Source of the DNA: CAWBBA01 sp963741625
Lineage (GTDB): Bacteria > Desulfobacterota > Desulfomonilia > Desulfomonilales > Desulfomonilaceae
Length of the DNA: 64,000 nucleotides
Reading direction: 5' to 3'
NCBI GenBank assembly: GCA_963741625.1
Contig: CAVUIT010000002.1
Coordinates: 124,001-188,000, forward strand
In this document: in pieces, positions 48,009 to 58,036 of the stretch
How positions within the stretch are numbered: position 1 is the first letter of the stretch
How the letters are laid out: every line of letters starts with the position of its first letter
Program-made: the position numbers and the translations under genes
Notes under the pieces: model-generated
Database searches by the model: none
What the model was told of the DNA's origin: nothing
What the model saw: only the letters and a program-made list of their open reading frames with translations

Positions 48009-49015
48009 CTACGAACCGACCCCGGCCTCCTTTTCGAAAACTTCGAGGTCTTTTGCTCTTGCCCATGGCTATGAGGGTGTCGTTGTCATGGATGACAGTA
48101 TTGGGCCCGGGATTGAATTCCATTCGGCCATCCGACTTTTTTATGGCTATGATGATCAGATTCAATTCCTTGCGTAGATCAGTATCAATCAGCTTCTTGC
48201 CGCTGTACGCAGAATTCTCGGCCACCTGGACCTCAGCGAGGTCCACGTCCATCTTCTTGTGATCCATAGCGACTTGCAGGAAGTCCATAACAGTCGGTTT
48301 CACAATCCCCATGACCATCCGCATCCCGCCGATTTGATACGGGCTGACGACTCGGGTGGCCCCTGCCCGCATCAGCCTGCTCTGTGCGGATTCTTCCGCG
48401 GCACGGGCAATGATTTCAAGCTCGGGGTTAAGCTCACGGGCAGTCAGCACAACGTAAACGTTGGACGCGTCTGAATTCAATACCGAGACCAATCCTCTAG
48501 CATTCTTGATGCTCGCCGCCAATAGAACATCTTCCTCAGTAGCGTCACCCGGCGCCAGATAGTGCCCTGCCTGCACAACTTTGTCCTGGACCTCGACTTT
48601 GTCCTCCACTACCACGAAAGGGATGCCCCTGGCATGGAGCTGCTCACAAACAAAGGAGCCCATTCTTCCAAATCCGCAAATGATAAAGTGATTCCTGAGC
48701 TTTTCAATAGCCTTCATGGAGCGCCGCCTCGTAAGAATCTTGTTGATTTCCCCTTCGACCACCAATTGAGTGCCGGCAAATACCGTATAGCCGACCACTC
48801 CTATGCCCGTGAATATGATGAACAGGGTGAAAATCTTTCCGGCAAGGGTCAGTTCGTGAACTTCCTTGAAGCCGATGGTGGTAATCGTAATGACCGTCAT
48901 GTAAAAGCCGTCGAGTAACGGCCACCCCTCGATGAGCCGATAACCTGCCGTCCCAATGAAAAGGACGCAATCCAATGCCTATGAGGGCTTTAATGATGGG
49001 GTGACGATGTACCAA
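48009..49015 (-). pseudogene. TrkA-type potassium channel with RCK domains, two frameshifts
   Basis: N-terminal MVHRHPIIKALIGIG (ATG 49015) lies one frame off the next part, CVLFIGTAGYRLIEGWPLLD. Two membrane helices flank the pore TVITITTIGFKEVHEL. The RCK/TrkA-N domain (HFIICGFGRMGSFVCEQLHA) and TrkA-C follow. A second shift at an AAAA run near 48040 restores the expected end KSKDLEVFEKEAGVGS, stopping at TAG 48009-48011. Filter GF replaces GYG's usual GYG/GFG with a Lys next to it, known in this subgroup. Full length is about 335 residues. Confidence 0.78.
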
Positions 49016-49121
49016 TGTACATACCCGCTTTCACATATAACGCTTAATCGAATGGAATTCCCTTGATGCCCGCAATGCCCCGCGCATACAGTTCCCCCAA
49101 AGAAAAGCTCTTCTCGAAATA

Positions 49122-49643
49122 CTATTCCAAAATATAAAGACCCGGGAGATTTCTGTACTGCTCATTGCAGTCCAGGCCGTATCCTACAATGAAGCCGTCC
49201 TCAACCTGGAAGCCGCAGTAATCCAGTTGCACGTGCTTGTCTCTCCTGGCGGTCTTGTCGATTAAGGCAGCGGTTTCCAATGAAAGTGGCTGTTGCTCTT
49301 CAAGACGAGTGCGGTACTCACTGAGAGTGAGGCCGGAATCCACTATGTCGTCTACCAGAATAACGTTCTTGTCCCTAACAGGTATTCCCACATCCATAAT
49401 GATATCAAGCTTGCCGCTGGTGACCGTTCCGTTTCCATAGGACGAGATCCGCACGAAATCTACTTTACATGACACGTCAAGGCTTCGACACAAATCCGCC
49501 ATGAAGATGAAACACCCCTTAAGTATCCCGATCAGCAGAATATCTCCCGCGGGATATTTGAGTGAGATCTCTCTTCCAATCTCCCGGACTCTCTGAGAAA
49601 TAGTTTCCCCGTCGAAAAGTATCCTCTTCTTGAACTGTTTCAT
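49122..49643 (-). CDS. hpt: hypoxanthine phosphoribosyltransferase
   Basis: 173 residues. Purine salvage: transfers phosphoribose from PRPP to hypoxanthine or guanine. PRPP-binding motif VILVDDIVDSGLTL (Asp-Asp) and the LLIGILKGCFIFMADL active-site region are intact, as is the Lys/Asp base-binding end (FQVEDGFIVGYGLD). ATG 49643 follows a purine-rich stretch. Upstream on the same strand is tsaD. Confidence 0.95.
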   Translation of the reverse strand: MKQFKKRILFDGETISQRVREIGREISLKYPAGDILLIGILKGCFIFMADLCRSLDVSCKVDFVRISSYGNGTVTSGKLDIIMDVGIPVRDKNVILVDDIVDSGLTLSEYRTRLEEQQPLSLETAALIDKTARRDKHVQLDYCGFQVEDGFIVGYGLDCNEQYRNLPGLYILE

Positions 49644-49869
49644 GAATCTCTCCGCACAAGACTATTGCCAACTTCCGTGGCATAGAGCGCCACAACGAAG
49701 TGTGAGGATGCCTCAAAGGATCAGTGCCATGCGCGGGTCCCGCGGATCGCCGGAGTCGGCCTAGCACGGATGAGCTTCCGCACGTCCGTGGCACCAGACC
49801 TCTACCGTCACTCCGGCGAATGACCGGAATCCAGTCTCGCCGCCAAGTGGCTCCATTACTTATTACAGT

Positions 49870-50926
49870 TCACCAGCGGCTCATAGCCCCAAAGTCCAAA
49901 GCATCTACCATACCCGCGGCAAGGAGGGTCTCTGCTCGGGCCGCGATCATGGCCGCGTTATCAGTGCATAGTCGCGGCAGAAGGAAAAACCGATTCTATT
50001 CCCCGGCGTTTTCCTTCCGCTGCCATCTTCTCTCGTAACGCTCCATTGGCAGCAACACCTCCACAAACGATCAGCCTGTCCACTCTGCGCATTTCCGCGG
50101 CATTGAAAGCCTTGGCTACAAGCACGTCAGTCACCGCATCCTGAAACGCGGCTGCGATGGCTCTGATTCCTTCATTGATTTCATCACCCTCCCCAGGAAA
50201 TGCCACAGGATGAAAGCTGCCGGGGGTGTCATTCCGCTGCGAAACACCGAACATCTGTTCGGCCTGGCGCATTACCGCTGTCTTGAGCCCTGAGAATGAG
50301 AAGTCCAGATTGTCCTTCTTCATGAGCGCTCTCGGAAAGCGGATAGTCCCGGCCTCAACACCTCGTGCTTGATCCTCGATGACCTGTCCTCCAGGATATC
50401 CCAGTCCCAGGAGCTTTGCCACCTTGTCAAATGCCTCCCCTGCCGCATCATCACGGGTCTTGCCGATTACGCTGATGTCCAGGGGGCCGCGGACGTGATA
50501 AAGACTGGTGTGCCCACCCGAAACGACCAAACCCACAAACGGAAACGTTATGTCTTGTCGTTCGAGAAACGCGGCAAACAGATGGCCGTGTAGATGATTC
50601 ACTCCACAGAGCGGACGGTCCAGAGCAAAGGCAATTCCTTTGGCAGCGCTGATGCCCACGAGCAAAGACCCTATAAGACCAGGCCCTCGGGTTACGCCGA
50701 TCCCTTCTACATCTTTCGGTTCGATACCGGCCGTATTGAAGGCCTGCTCTATCACTATGGATATGGCTTCAACATGCTTCCGCGAAGCCAGCTCCGGCAC
50801 CACCCCACCAAACTCTTTATGCACGTCGATCTGAGACACCACCACGTCTGACAGCACTCTTGTGCCGGCCTCAACGATTGCGGCCGCAGTTTCATCGCAG
50901 GAAGTCTCTATGCCCAGCACCAGCAT
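49870..50926 (-). pseudogene. tsaD: tRNA N6-adenosine threonylcarbamoyltransferase TsaD, one frameshift
   Basis: ATG 50926 and the ASKHA ATPase motifs are normal: GIETSCDETAAAIV, GVNHLHGHLFAAF (metal His pair), VSGGHTSLY, GEAFDKVAKLLGLGYPGG. The continuous frame ends at 49961 (SAATMH). Losing or gaining one base near a T-run at about 49990 gives instead LPRLCTDNAAMIAARAE, the normal C-terminus with the metal-binding Asp, ending at TGA 49870. A real loss of this part would inactivate an enzyme essential in nearly all bacteria, so a sequence error is the best explanation. Confidence 0.85.
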
Positions 50927-52668
50927 TATGTCTCACTCATCTCCGCACGGATTTGCCGCACCTGTTTTTCAATGGCCTCTCGAGACACTCGTGCATACCG
51001 GCTGGGAAGCAACTCGCGGGAGGTACACTCCAGTACGGCCAGAAGCTCTTGATATTCACGCTGGCGAGCAACATCCGACGGAATGAAGTCATTGACCTCG
51101 TCGATAACCATCTCGGGGGTGAGATCCCCTTCCAGATGCCTGCGCCGCCTGAGCTGTGTGAGAAGTTGGTCAAAATCGGCGGGATAGTAATCAGAGGTAA
51201 GGTGCAGGAAATCCTCATATTGTTCAGGAGAGAACTCCTCTAACGCTATCTCGGCCTGGTCAAGGACGTACTTGACGAAAGACTCTCTCTCCTCACCTTC
51301 ATTGTCGAACACGGGCAGATGGTCCCCGGCTCGGCCTGACCTCTTGATATCCGGTTCCAGGCGATCCGGCCGAGCAGTGATGATGATCCAGATGATCTTC
51401 CCGCGATTGCCGGGTTCGGACATCATTTTGAGGATGTTTCCGAAAAGTCTCCGATCCACCTCGTGGGTTTGTGCGCTTCGGCCGCCAATTTCCGTGTCAG
51501 CCTCATCATAGAGGACCATCACGTTGCCCATGGCCTCCAGCACTGCTCGTATTCTCTCCCAGTTCTTTTCGGTCTGGCCGACGTAAGGTCCACGAATATT
51601 CTTGAGCACCACAGCCACCCAGCCGCATTCCCTTGCAAAAGCCTTGTACACGAAAGTCTTCCCGACACCATTGGCGCCCGGGACCAAAATCCCCACAGGC
51701 ATGAGTTCCGGATCATCGCCCCTGATGCAAGTTTTCAACTCCTCCAATTTCTTCAAGAGTCGTGATGCGCCGATGATCTTGTCGAAGCCGTAGCTGAGAA
51801 CCGGGAACTCTATGTGCCCCTCCAGCTCTTTCTCTATGATTTCTTTCGTCTTTCCAAAGATAAGTTCGGGCGTGAGAGGTTGTGCCTTGTAAGCGGCCTG
51901 TCGAAATATTTGCCGAACGGACAGGAGCGCCAGTCCTGCACTGCTGTAAGCTATTTGCTCTGTAGGAACAGCCGTTTCAACCTTCTCTTCTCTTATCAGA
52001 TATTCGATGTATCTTTTCCTCTGTTCTTCGTCGGGCCTGTCGATTTTGATCGCCGAACAATAGGGCAGATCTACAATCCGCTCGTTGATTCCATTCAACG
52101 TTTCGCTGATGACAAAGACTATGTCCGGGGATGCCACAAAGGAGCTGTCGGAAAACCAGTTCTCCAGCGTGATTGCCTTTAGCCGATCAGAATCCAGCAT
52201 GACATCTCCTCTGGATGGAGGTGCGACCGCTTCGCCGTAGCGTATGATTACGGCAAAATCCTTGCGGATTTTCTTGGCTGGATCTTCTTGGAGGGGGACC
52301 ATCACGGTCAAGCGCGTGAATTCGCGCAATGCAGCCAGAGCGGTGACAATGTCAGCCCTAGCAGATGACAATGCTCTTTCCAGGCGCTCCTCCCCTATCT
52401 CGCGGCCTATAAGGCTCTTGTCCAGGGGGTTCAAAAAAGATATGCCTCCCGCCGGATCGTACACAAGCACCATCCTTGGAGCGCCTACCTTGTGGGGTCT
52501 TATGAGGGCTTCTACGAAGAAATCAACCAGAGGGAGATAACGGTCCTTTGAAACGGGATAAATGTCCTTGGTGTTGCCGTAAACGAGAAAGGTATTCGAC
52601 TGCGCCGAAACATATTTTTCGATAATTCGCTGAGCAAATTGAGGTGGTTGCAAATTGTCCGCGTTCAT
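50926..52668 (-). CDS. AAA+ ATPase, partner of the PspA-like protein
   Basis: 580 residues. The C-terminal half is a classical AAA+ module: Walker A VPGANGVGKTFVYKA (about 330), Walker B VMVLYDEADTE, sensor/second region of homology IIWIIITARPDRLEPDIKRS with Arg. The N-terminal half (1-250) looks like a second, degenerate ATPase or adaptor domain, without Walker A. No membrane helix. It stops in the tsaD start (TAATG overlap), and the PspA-like gene lies upstream with a repeat between. Function inferred: remodelling of a membrane-bound polymer. Confidence 0.82.
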   Translation of the reverse strand: MNADNLQPPQFAQRIIEKYVSAQSNTFLVYGNTKDIYPVSKDRYLPLVDFFVEALIRPHKVGAPRMVLVYDPAGGISFLNPLDKSLIGREIGEERLERALSSARADIVTALAALREFTRLTVMVPLQEDPAKKIRKDFAVIIRYGEAVAPPSRGDVMLDSDRLKAITLENWFSDSSFVASPDIVFVISETLNGINERIVDLPYCSAIKIDRPDEEQRKRYIEYLIREEKVETAVPTEQIAYSSAGLALLSVRQIFRQAAYKAQPLTPELIFGKTKEIIEKELEGHIEFPVLSYGFDKIIGASRLLKKLEELKTCIRGDDPELMPVGILVPGANGVGKTFVYKAFARECGWVAVVLKNIRGPYVGQTEKNWERIRAVLEAMGNVMVLYDEADTEIGGRSAQTHEVDRRLFGNILKMMSEPGNRGKIIWIIITARPDRLEPDIKRSGRAGDHLPVFDNEGEERESFVKYVLDQAEIALEEFSPEQYEDFLHLTSDYYPADFDQLLTQLRRRRHLEGDLTPEMVIDEVNDFIPSDVARQREYQELLAVLECTSRELLPSRYARVSREAIEKQVRQIRAEMSET

Positions 52669-52763
52669 AAACCCTCTTGGTGGGCACCACCACGTCCGAG
52701 TTCAAAGCCATTGTCAAACAAGTTATGTCCGATTCCCACAGAGTCATGAGGGTCGCACAACTT

Positions 52764-52844
52764 GTCGTTGCGAGGAGTAAAACGACGAAGCAATCTAACT
52801 CGTTGAGTGCCGGGGATTGCTTCGGGCTATGCCCTCGCAATGAC
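52764..52844. repeat. REP-like palindrome (GTTGCGAGGAG type)
   Basis: GTTGCGAGGAGTAAAACGAC and the inverted arm TTCGGGCTATGCCCTCGCAA surround a short centre. This is the widespread 'CGAAGCAATC' element. It lies between the PspA-like and AAA+ genes. Confidence 0.75.
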
Positions 52845-52936
52845 AGGTCATAACTTTGCCGATTGTTCATTGCTTTTGAGAACGCTACAAAGGGCGAGTT
52901 CCAGAGATGCGGAGCCGCACGTTTCCCCCTACCCTG

Positions 52937-53683
52937 TCAGCCAAGATCTCTTTCCTTTGCCGAAACCCCGACCTTGGCCGCGGCTCTTGCCTTCAACAGC
53001 TCGTCAAACCGTGCTGCGGCCTCCCGCTCAGCACCTACCCGCTCATAAGCTTCGTCTTGCGATTGCAGGCCGGCTCCCCGCATTTCCGCGGCAATCTTTG
53101 CCTGGTGGCGCAATCCTGCGACCTTTTCTCTGATAGCCACGATGGATTCGTCAACCGCAGACTCTCCCAGACCTCGGAGCCGGTCTTCGAGCTGCACCAC
53201 CTGCTGGTTGGTGACCAACTCTGCCACCATTTCGCCCTGCTCCTTCTTGAGCTTCTCGATCTCGTCAGTGAAGGTGCGGAGTTTCATTTTATATTCTTCA
53301 ACTTTATTCCTTTGACCTTCCAGGTCTTCCGTCAACTTTGTCTGCTTCTCGCCAATCTCCTTGATCCTGGAGATGTACCGGGCCCCGGCTTCTCGATGGG
53401 TCGGGTTTTCAGGCTCTGCTTCGGCCGCGGCCAGAGATCCGTCTAGTTTCCTTTGAGCTTCCAGTTCCTCTCTTTGGAGGTCCTTGAGGGTCATTTCCGA
53501 CTTTTCCCTCTCTCGGGCGAGGAGCGCCACAGCCTTTTCCATATCCTTATAGCGCCTCTTGGCCTCATCAATGGCCGTGGCATACGTGGCCCTAATGGCC
53601 TCGGGACTCGAAGAGACCACGTCGTCACCGGCCCTTATGAAGATCCCCCGGATCACTGCCCAGAGCTTGCCAAAGAAACTCAT
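52937..53683 (-). CDS. PspA/IM30 family protein
   Basis: 248 residues, nearly all charged coiled coil. The start MSFFGKLWAVIRGIFIRAGD is the short amphipathic membrane-binding helix of PspA/Vipp1. The segment ATYATAIDEAKRRYKDMEKA and later coiled coil match the family. PspA/IM30 proteins belong to the ESCRT-III superfamily and form membrane-bound polymers. No pspBC or pspF is nearby. The AAA+ gene is the next gene downstream on the same strand. Confidence 0.85.
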   Translation of the reverse strand: MSFFGKLWAVIRGIFIRAGDDVVSSSPEAIRATYATAIDEAKRRYKDMEKAVALLAREREKSEMTLKDLQREELEAQRKLDGSLAAAEAEPENPTHREAGARYISRIKEIGEKQTKLTEDLEGQRNKVEEYKMKLRTFTDEIEKLKKEQGEMVAELVTNQQVVQLEDRLRGLGESAVDESIVAIREKVAGLRHQAKIAAEMRGAGLQSQDEAYERVGAEREAAARFDELLKARAAAKVGVSAKERDLG

Positions 53684-53936
53684 CTTGCTCCCTCCCTCAT
53701 GTTTTCGCCAAGTAACAAGAAACTAACGATAATCAGGACATCATGCGTATCTGTTATACTATATGGTGCCGGTTTCATGTCAAGCAAGCTCTTGAAATTA
53801 CGCACAGGCATGCTTTATGGAAAAGGGATTTGAAATGCATACCCTGTCCGCCGGCTGGATGCTACTGTAGGGGCATCCAGCGAAACGCGGGACCGTGCCC
53901 CTACCCCATCCGTTACCCACCCTGCGGGCCATTTTT

Positions 53937-54515
53937 TCAGCGCAAGTCCATTGGGGGTTCGCTCGAAAGCTTAAGAAACCAACGCTCCACGTCTTGCCAG
54001 CCTTGAAACCTCTCTGAAACCGGTAGGTTGGAATTCCGATTCCAGGGCTGAAGCATCAGACCCACCCCAATTCCTGCGTCGAGGTAGTCTTTCACGTACT
54101 CGACATCATCCTCCACTATAAAATCGACCTGTTCCCGGCTCAGATAATGACGTTTGTCCCTGTTTCCGCCCGTCACGATCATTTTCGGCACAGTCGGGTT
54201 CCACGGCAGCGCCTCGAGCTGTCGTTGGGCGGTCTCCGGCATTCCACGGCCCGTGATGAACAGCAGAGGCTCGCCTGTGGTGCGGTGGATCCGGGAAAGG
54301 GCCTTCAGGGCCCCTTCATACGGCTCGATCATCTTCTGGGAATACATATAATTCACTGCATCCCGGAGCGTCCCCAGATCCAATCCAAGCGGCTCCAGGT
54401 CCCAACAAAACAGATCGTCGGGGACTAGGCATCTGCCCGTGACCTTGTTAATGTGATCCAGGATGATTTCGATGGATTTGAGGACAACTCCATCTATATC
54501 AAAGGCTATTTTCAT
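53937..54515 (-). CDS. HAD-superfamily phosphatase (5'-nucleotidase-like)
   Basis: 192 residues. HAD motifs: DIDGVVL (nucleophile Asp plus acid), ITGRG, and Lys/Asp region VEDDVEYVKDYLDAGIG. The layout (small cap, no metal tail) resembles deoxyribonucleotidases or the YqfW-type family. Substrate unknown. Convergence or overlap with neighbours is absent; 60 nt separate it from the exporter genes upstream. Confidence 0.82.
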   Translation of the reverse strand: MKIAFDIDGVVLKSIEIILDHINKVTGRCLVPDDLFCWDLEPLGLDLGTLRDAVNYMYSQKMIEPYEGALKALSRIHRTTGEPLLFITGRGMPETAQRQLEALPWNPTVPKMIVTGGNRDKRHYLSREQVDFIVEDDVEYVKDYLDAGIGVGLMLQPWNRNSNLPVSERFQGWQDVERWFLKLSSEPPMDLR

Positions 54516-54575
54516 CTATGGTTACCTCTGCCACGTTTCTCCCGGCACTTGGTTTCGAGACCTGCTGGAGCCCCC

Positions 54576-55332
54576 TCATGCGGGCATCTTTCGGAACAGC
54601 AAGGCCCCGGCCAGTGTCGATACAACCCAGAAACCAGTTAGAATTATAAGGTTCCAGAGTGGAGCTAGTCGATACGGCCCGCCGAGAGCGAATCGCATCC
54701 CATCCACTCCGTAAGTGAGCGGATTCAATTCAGTCAGTATTCTTAGCCACCAGGGTATTCCATCCAGCGGAAACAGCGCCCCTGAAAGAAAAAACACCGG
54801 CATGATAAGAAAATTCATGATCAACTGGAATCCGTGCGGATCACTCATTCGTGCCGCAAAAGCTATTCCAAGGCTGACGAATGATGCGGAAATGAGAAAC
54901 ATAAACAAAAGAGCCAGCAAGATTCCTGCGGGGTCCGCCTTTACAAGCTTACCCGCCAACAAAGCGATCAGGAACACCAACGCCTTCACAAGGGAAGTGG
55001 TGACCGTGCCGAGGGTTTTCCCGGCCATGATACCGATTCGACTCACCGGCGCCACGAGAATCTCTTTCAGGAAGCCGAACTGCCTGTCCCACAGAACGCT
55101 CATTCCCCCGAACATGGAAGAAAAGAGCAACGACATGGCGACGACCCCCGGCCCGATGAACTGCATATATGAGACATCACTCCTGTAACGGAAAAAGCTC
55201 CCGAAGCCGCTTCCCAACACTACCAAGAAATAGAGCGGGCAATGCCATGGACCCGATGAGCCGGCTACGGTTCCTTTGGAACTTCTTTATCTCTCTCAGC
55301 CATAGAGTGTATACGGTCGAGGCCAAGTTCAC
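54576..55332 (-). pseudogene. ABC-2 type exporter permease, one frameshift
   Basis: GTG 55332 overlaps the ATPase stop. The frame reads LASTVYTLWLREIKKFQRNR, RSRLIGSMALP, then after one extra base near 55240 YFLVVLGSGFGSFFRYRSDV and five more membrane helices to 54576. The signature of DrrB-type permeases is present: MFGGMSVLWDRQFGFLKEIL, APVSR. Corrected, about 250 residues and six membrane helices, exporting an unknown lipid or drug with the ATPase. Confidence 0.82.
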
Positions 55333-56327
55333 CGTCTTCGTGCCCACATGTAAATCCTCATGCGTTCCTTGGGCTCTACTACCCCTTCATCTCGAATCTC
55401 TCTGCCGGTAAGTTTGAGAAACACGTCTTCGAGATTCGGTTTGCGCATAGACACCGACGTTATCTCCACGCCCACGGTTTGAGCCGTTTCAAAGATACGA
55501 GGTATGAAGGACTCTCCATTTTTCACGGTCAGAGCCACTTTGCCATTCTGGCTTGAGATTTGATCCACCTCTTCCAGATTCTTGAGTTGTTCTATGAATG
55601 CCGGATCAGGATCGGCAATATCCAATTCCAACACGTCTCCGCCGAGGCTCGCCTTCAACGCATCGGGACTGTCCAAGGCGACTATCTCACCACGATCGAT
55701 GACTGCGATTCGAGAACAGAGCTGATCCGCCTCATCCATGTAATGAGTTGTCAATATGATCGTCATGCCGTAGGAGTCTTTGAGGCTCCTGATATAATTC
55801 CAGATCTTCCTCCTGGTTTGAGGGTCCAGCCCAAGCGTAGGTTCGTCGAGAAAAAGCACCCTGGGTCTGTGCATCAGTCCTCTGGCAATCTCCAGGCGAC
55901 GGCGCATCCCACCTGAGTATGTCTTGACTAAATCATCGCGGCGGTCCTCAAGATCCACTAGACGCAGGACTTCGGCCATGCGGGTTCCGCGGGTCCGAGA
56001 GTCCATTCCATAGAGCCTGCCGTGGAAATCCAGATTCTCTTCACCGGTCAAATCATCATCGAGACTCGGGTCCTGAAAGACAATGCCGATGCACTGGCGA
56101 ACCGCATCTTCTTCACGGCGCACATCATGTCCGCAGACGGTCGCACCACCTGATGTTGCGGGAAGCATTGTGGAAAGTATGGAGATCAAAGTAGTCTTAC
56201 CCGCCCCATTCGGCCCAAGAAGACCGAACAGTTCACCCTGCTCGATCTCCAAGGTCATGTTTCCCAGGGCGGTAAGGTTTCCAAACTTCTTTGTGAGCCC
56301 CTTGATGCTGATTATTCCCGAAACAAT
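55329..56327 (-). CDS. ABC exporter ATPase, DrrA-type
   Basis: About 332 residues. Walker A GLLGPNGAGKTTLI, Q-loop FQDPSLDDDLT, ABC signature YSGGMRRRLEIARGL, Walker B VLFLDEPTLGLDP, H-loop LTTHYMDEADQLC. A C-terminal domain (about 230-330) is typical of this group. The frame extends past 56327 into a palindromic repeat without a good start; a Shine-Dalgarno (AAAGGAGG) precedes ATT 56327, so the exact start is uncertain. Coupled to the permease gene. Confidence 0.88.
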   Translation of the reverse strand: MVSGIISIKGLTKKFGNLTALGNMTLEIEQGELFGLLGPNGAGKTTLISILSTMLPATSGGATVCGHDVRREEDAVRQCIGIVFQDPSLDDDLTGEENLDFHGRLYGMDSRTRGTRMAEVLRLVDLEDRRDDLVKTYSGGMRRRLEIARGLMHRPRVLFLDEPTLGLDPQTRRKIWNYIRSLKDSYGMTIILTTHYMDEADQLCSRIAVIDRGEIVALDSPDALKASLGGDVLELDIADPDPAFIEQLKNLEEVDQISSQNGKVALTVKNGESFIPRIFETAQTVGVEITSVSMRKPNLEDVFLKLTGREIRDEGVVEPKERMRIYMWARRR

Positions 56328-56407
56328 GCCTCCTTTGTCGCGGCTCGACAAGAAACCTAAGTGCTTTGTTTCACAAGCTCGGTGATATGACGTCGGCTCC
56401 GTCGTCA

Positions 56408-56475
56408 GACCGGTAGGGCCGGCGTCCCTGCCGGCCGTGGATCGATGACCGGCACGGAGGCCGGTCCTACCGGTA
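56408..56475. repeat. palindromic repeat (ACCGGTAGGGCCGGCGTCCC type)
   Basis: Inverted arms ACCGGTAGGGCCGGC and GGCCGGTCCTACCGG. Same family as 46063-46130. Confidence 0.8.
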
Positions 56476-56566
56476 AAGGCCTCCAGCCAGGGGTACACGG
56501 TCGATTAGAACACGTGACCGAATTCAGGAAGGACGGTACTGAAGCAGGGCTACCCTTGCCAGTTGC

Positions 56567-58036
56567 TCACTCCTTGATCTTGTCCTTCAGAAGGTCGCCC
56601 AGAGTCCCCAGGGACTTTGCACCGCCCTTATCTGTCACGAATTCCTTGAATTGGGATTGCTCCGCACTCTTGCTCAGACTCTTTGTGCTCAAGGAAATCT
56701 TCTTGGTCTCCGAATCAACTCCAAGGATCTGGACCTCCAGGGAAGATCCCACTTGAAACCTGTTTCTGAGATCGCCCGTCTTTTTGTCACCGATTTCCGA
56801 GATGTGCAGCAGGCCGGACTTCCCGCCCGGTAGAGTGACAAACAACCCGTAATCCTTAATGGAATCCACTGTGCCGGTGACGACGTCCCCCTCTTTGAGT
56901 TCCGGTTGAGATGAGCCTTCTCCCTCGGAACCTTGGTACACGAGTTCGAGGCCGATGCGTCTGGCTGCTTGATCCACAGTGATTACTCTTACCTGAACCT
57001 GCTCCCCTTCAGAGACTGCCTCCTTAGGGTGATTGATGCGCCGCCCCATGCCGAGATTGGATATGTGAATGAGCCCTTCCACGCCGGGTTCCAACTGGAC
57101 AAAAGCGCCAAAGTTCATGAGCTTGGTGACGGTTCCGGTCAAGACTGTTTCTTCAGCGTACCGCTGGGAGACCGAACTCCATGGGTCCTCGAGAGTCTGT
57201 TTCAGACTGAGAGAGATTCTGTTGTTGTCCCAGTCCAGGTCGAGAATCCGGACGGTCACGGATTCACCCTGCTGAAGCACGTCGGCCGCCTCGCCCACCC
57301 TGTACCAGGCCAGTTCAGACATCGGTATGAGCCCTTCTATTCCTCCGATGTCTACGAATGCCCCGAATTGGGCCAGCTTTTGCACTGTTCCTTGTACCTC
57401 GTCCCCAGCCTTGAGAGTCTTCTTGAGTTGGGCCACTCGCTTGAGCCTTTCCTCTTCCAGAATCTCGCGGCGGGACAGAACCAGGTTGCGCCCTCTATCG
57501 GAAAACTCGGCGATACGGAAAGTGAACCGCTTGCCGATATAATCCGAAGGCACTCCGGCAGACCTCAGATCCATTTGAGAATACGGGCAGAACGCTTGCT
57601 TGCCGAGGACAGTGACGCTGTACCCGCCCTTACGCTCCTCTGTTACGAGACCCTCCACCGGCACCCCGCTTCTGTGAGCGCCCCTTATGGCATCATCCGA
57701 CGCGGCGGCGGTCATCTTTCGACTGAGAAGGATTTCCCCCTCGCGAGTACTCACCACATAGGCCGTCACGAGGTCCCCGACCTTAGCCTGGAATTCTCCT
57801 TTGTCGTCAAGCAGTTCCTCGCGCGCTATGGTCCCTTCACTCTTGGCCCCGATATCCACGAAGACCCACTCCTCGCCTATGGAAACGATCGTGCCTTCTA
57901 CTTTGGTGTCCCTTTGGATTCGCATGTCCTGGGAGCGCTCGCTTGCCTCGAAGAGAGATGCGAAATCCTCTTGCGGTTCTTCGGCTTCTTGTTGCGGTCC
58001 GGTATCCTGTGCCTGATCCGGCTCTTTATCGGCCAT
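56567..58036 (-). CDS. rpsA: 30S ribosomal protein S1
   Basis: 489 residues with five S1 RNA-binding domains, starting near residues 40, 122, 210, 296 and 385 (for example WVFVDIGAKSEGTI, FGAFVDIGGIEGLIPMSELA, FGAFVQLEPGVEGLIHISNL, YGLFVTLPGGKSGLLHISEI). The acidic start (about 1-35) precedes them. It differs from the six-domain E. coli form but is normal in many phyla. S1 tethers mRNA to the small subunit. ATG 58036 has GGGGAAG upstream. Confidence 0.92.
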   Translation of the reverse strand: MADKEPDQAQDTGPQQEAEEPQEDFASLFEASERSQDMRIQRDTKVEGTIVSIGEEWVFVDIGAKSEGTIAREELLDDKGEFQAKVGDLVTAYVVSTREGEILLSRKMTAAASDDAIRGAHRSGVPVEGLVTEERKGGYSVTVLGKQAFCPYSQMDLRSAGVPSDYIGKRFTFRIAEFSDRGRNLVLSRREILEEERLKRVAQLKKTLKAGDEVQGTVQKLAQFGAFVDIGGIEGLIPMSELAWYRVGEAADVLQQGESVTVRILDLDWDNNRISLSLKQTLEDPWSSVSQRYAEETVLTGTVTKLMNFGAFVQLEPGVEGLIHISNLGMGRRINHPKEAVSEGEQVQVRVITVDQAARRIGLELVYQGSEGEGSSQPELKEGDVVTGTVDSIKDYGLFVTLPGGKSGLLHISEIGDKKTGDLRNRFQVGSSLEVQILGVDSETKKISLSTKSLSKSAEQSQFKEFVTDKGGAKSLGTLGDLLKDKIKE

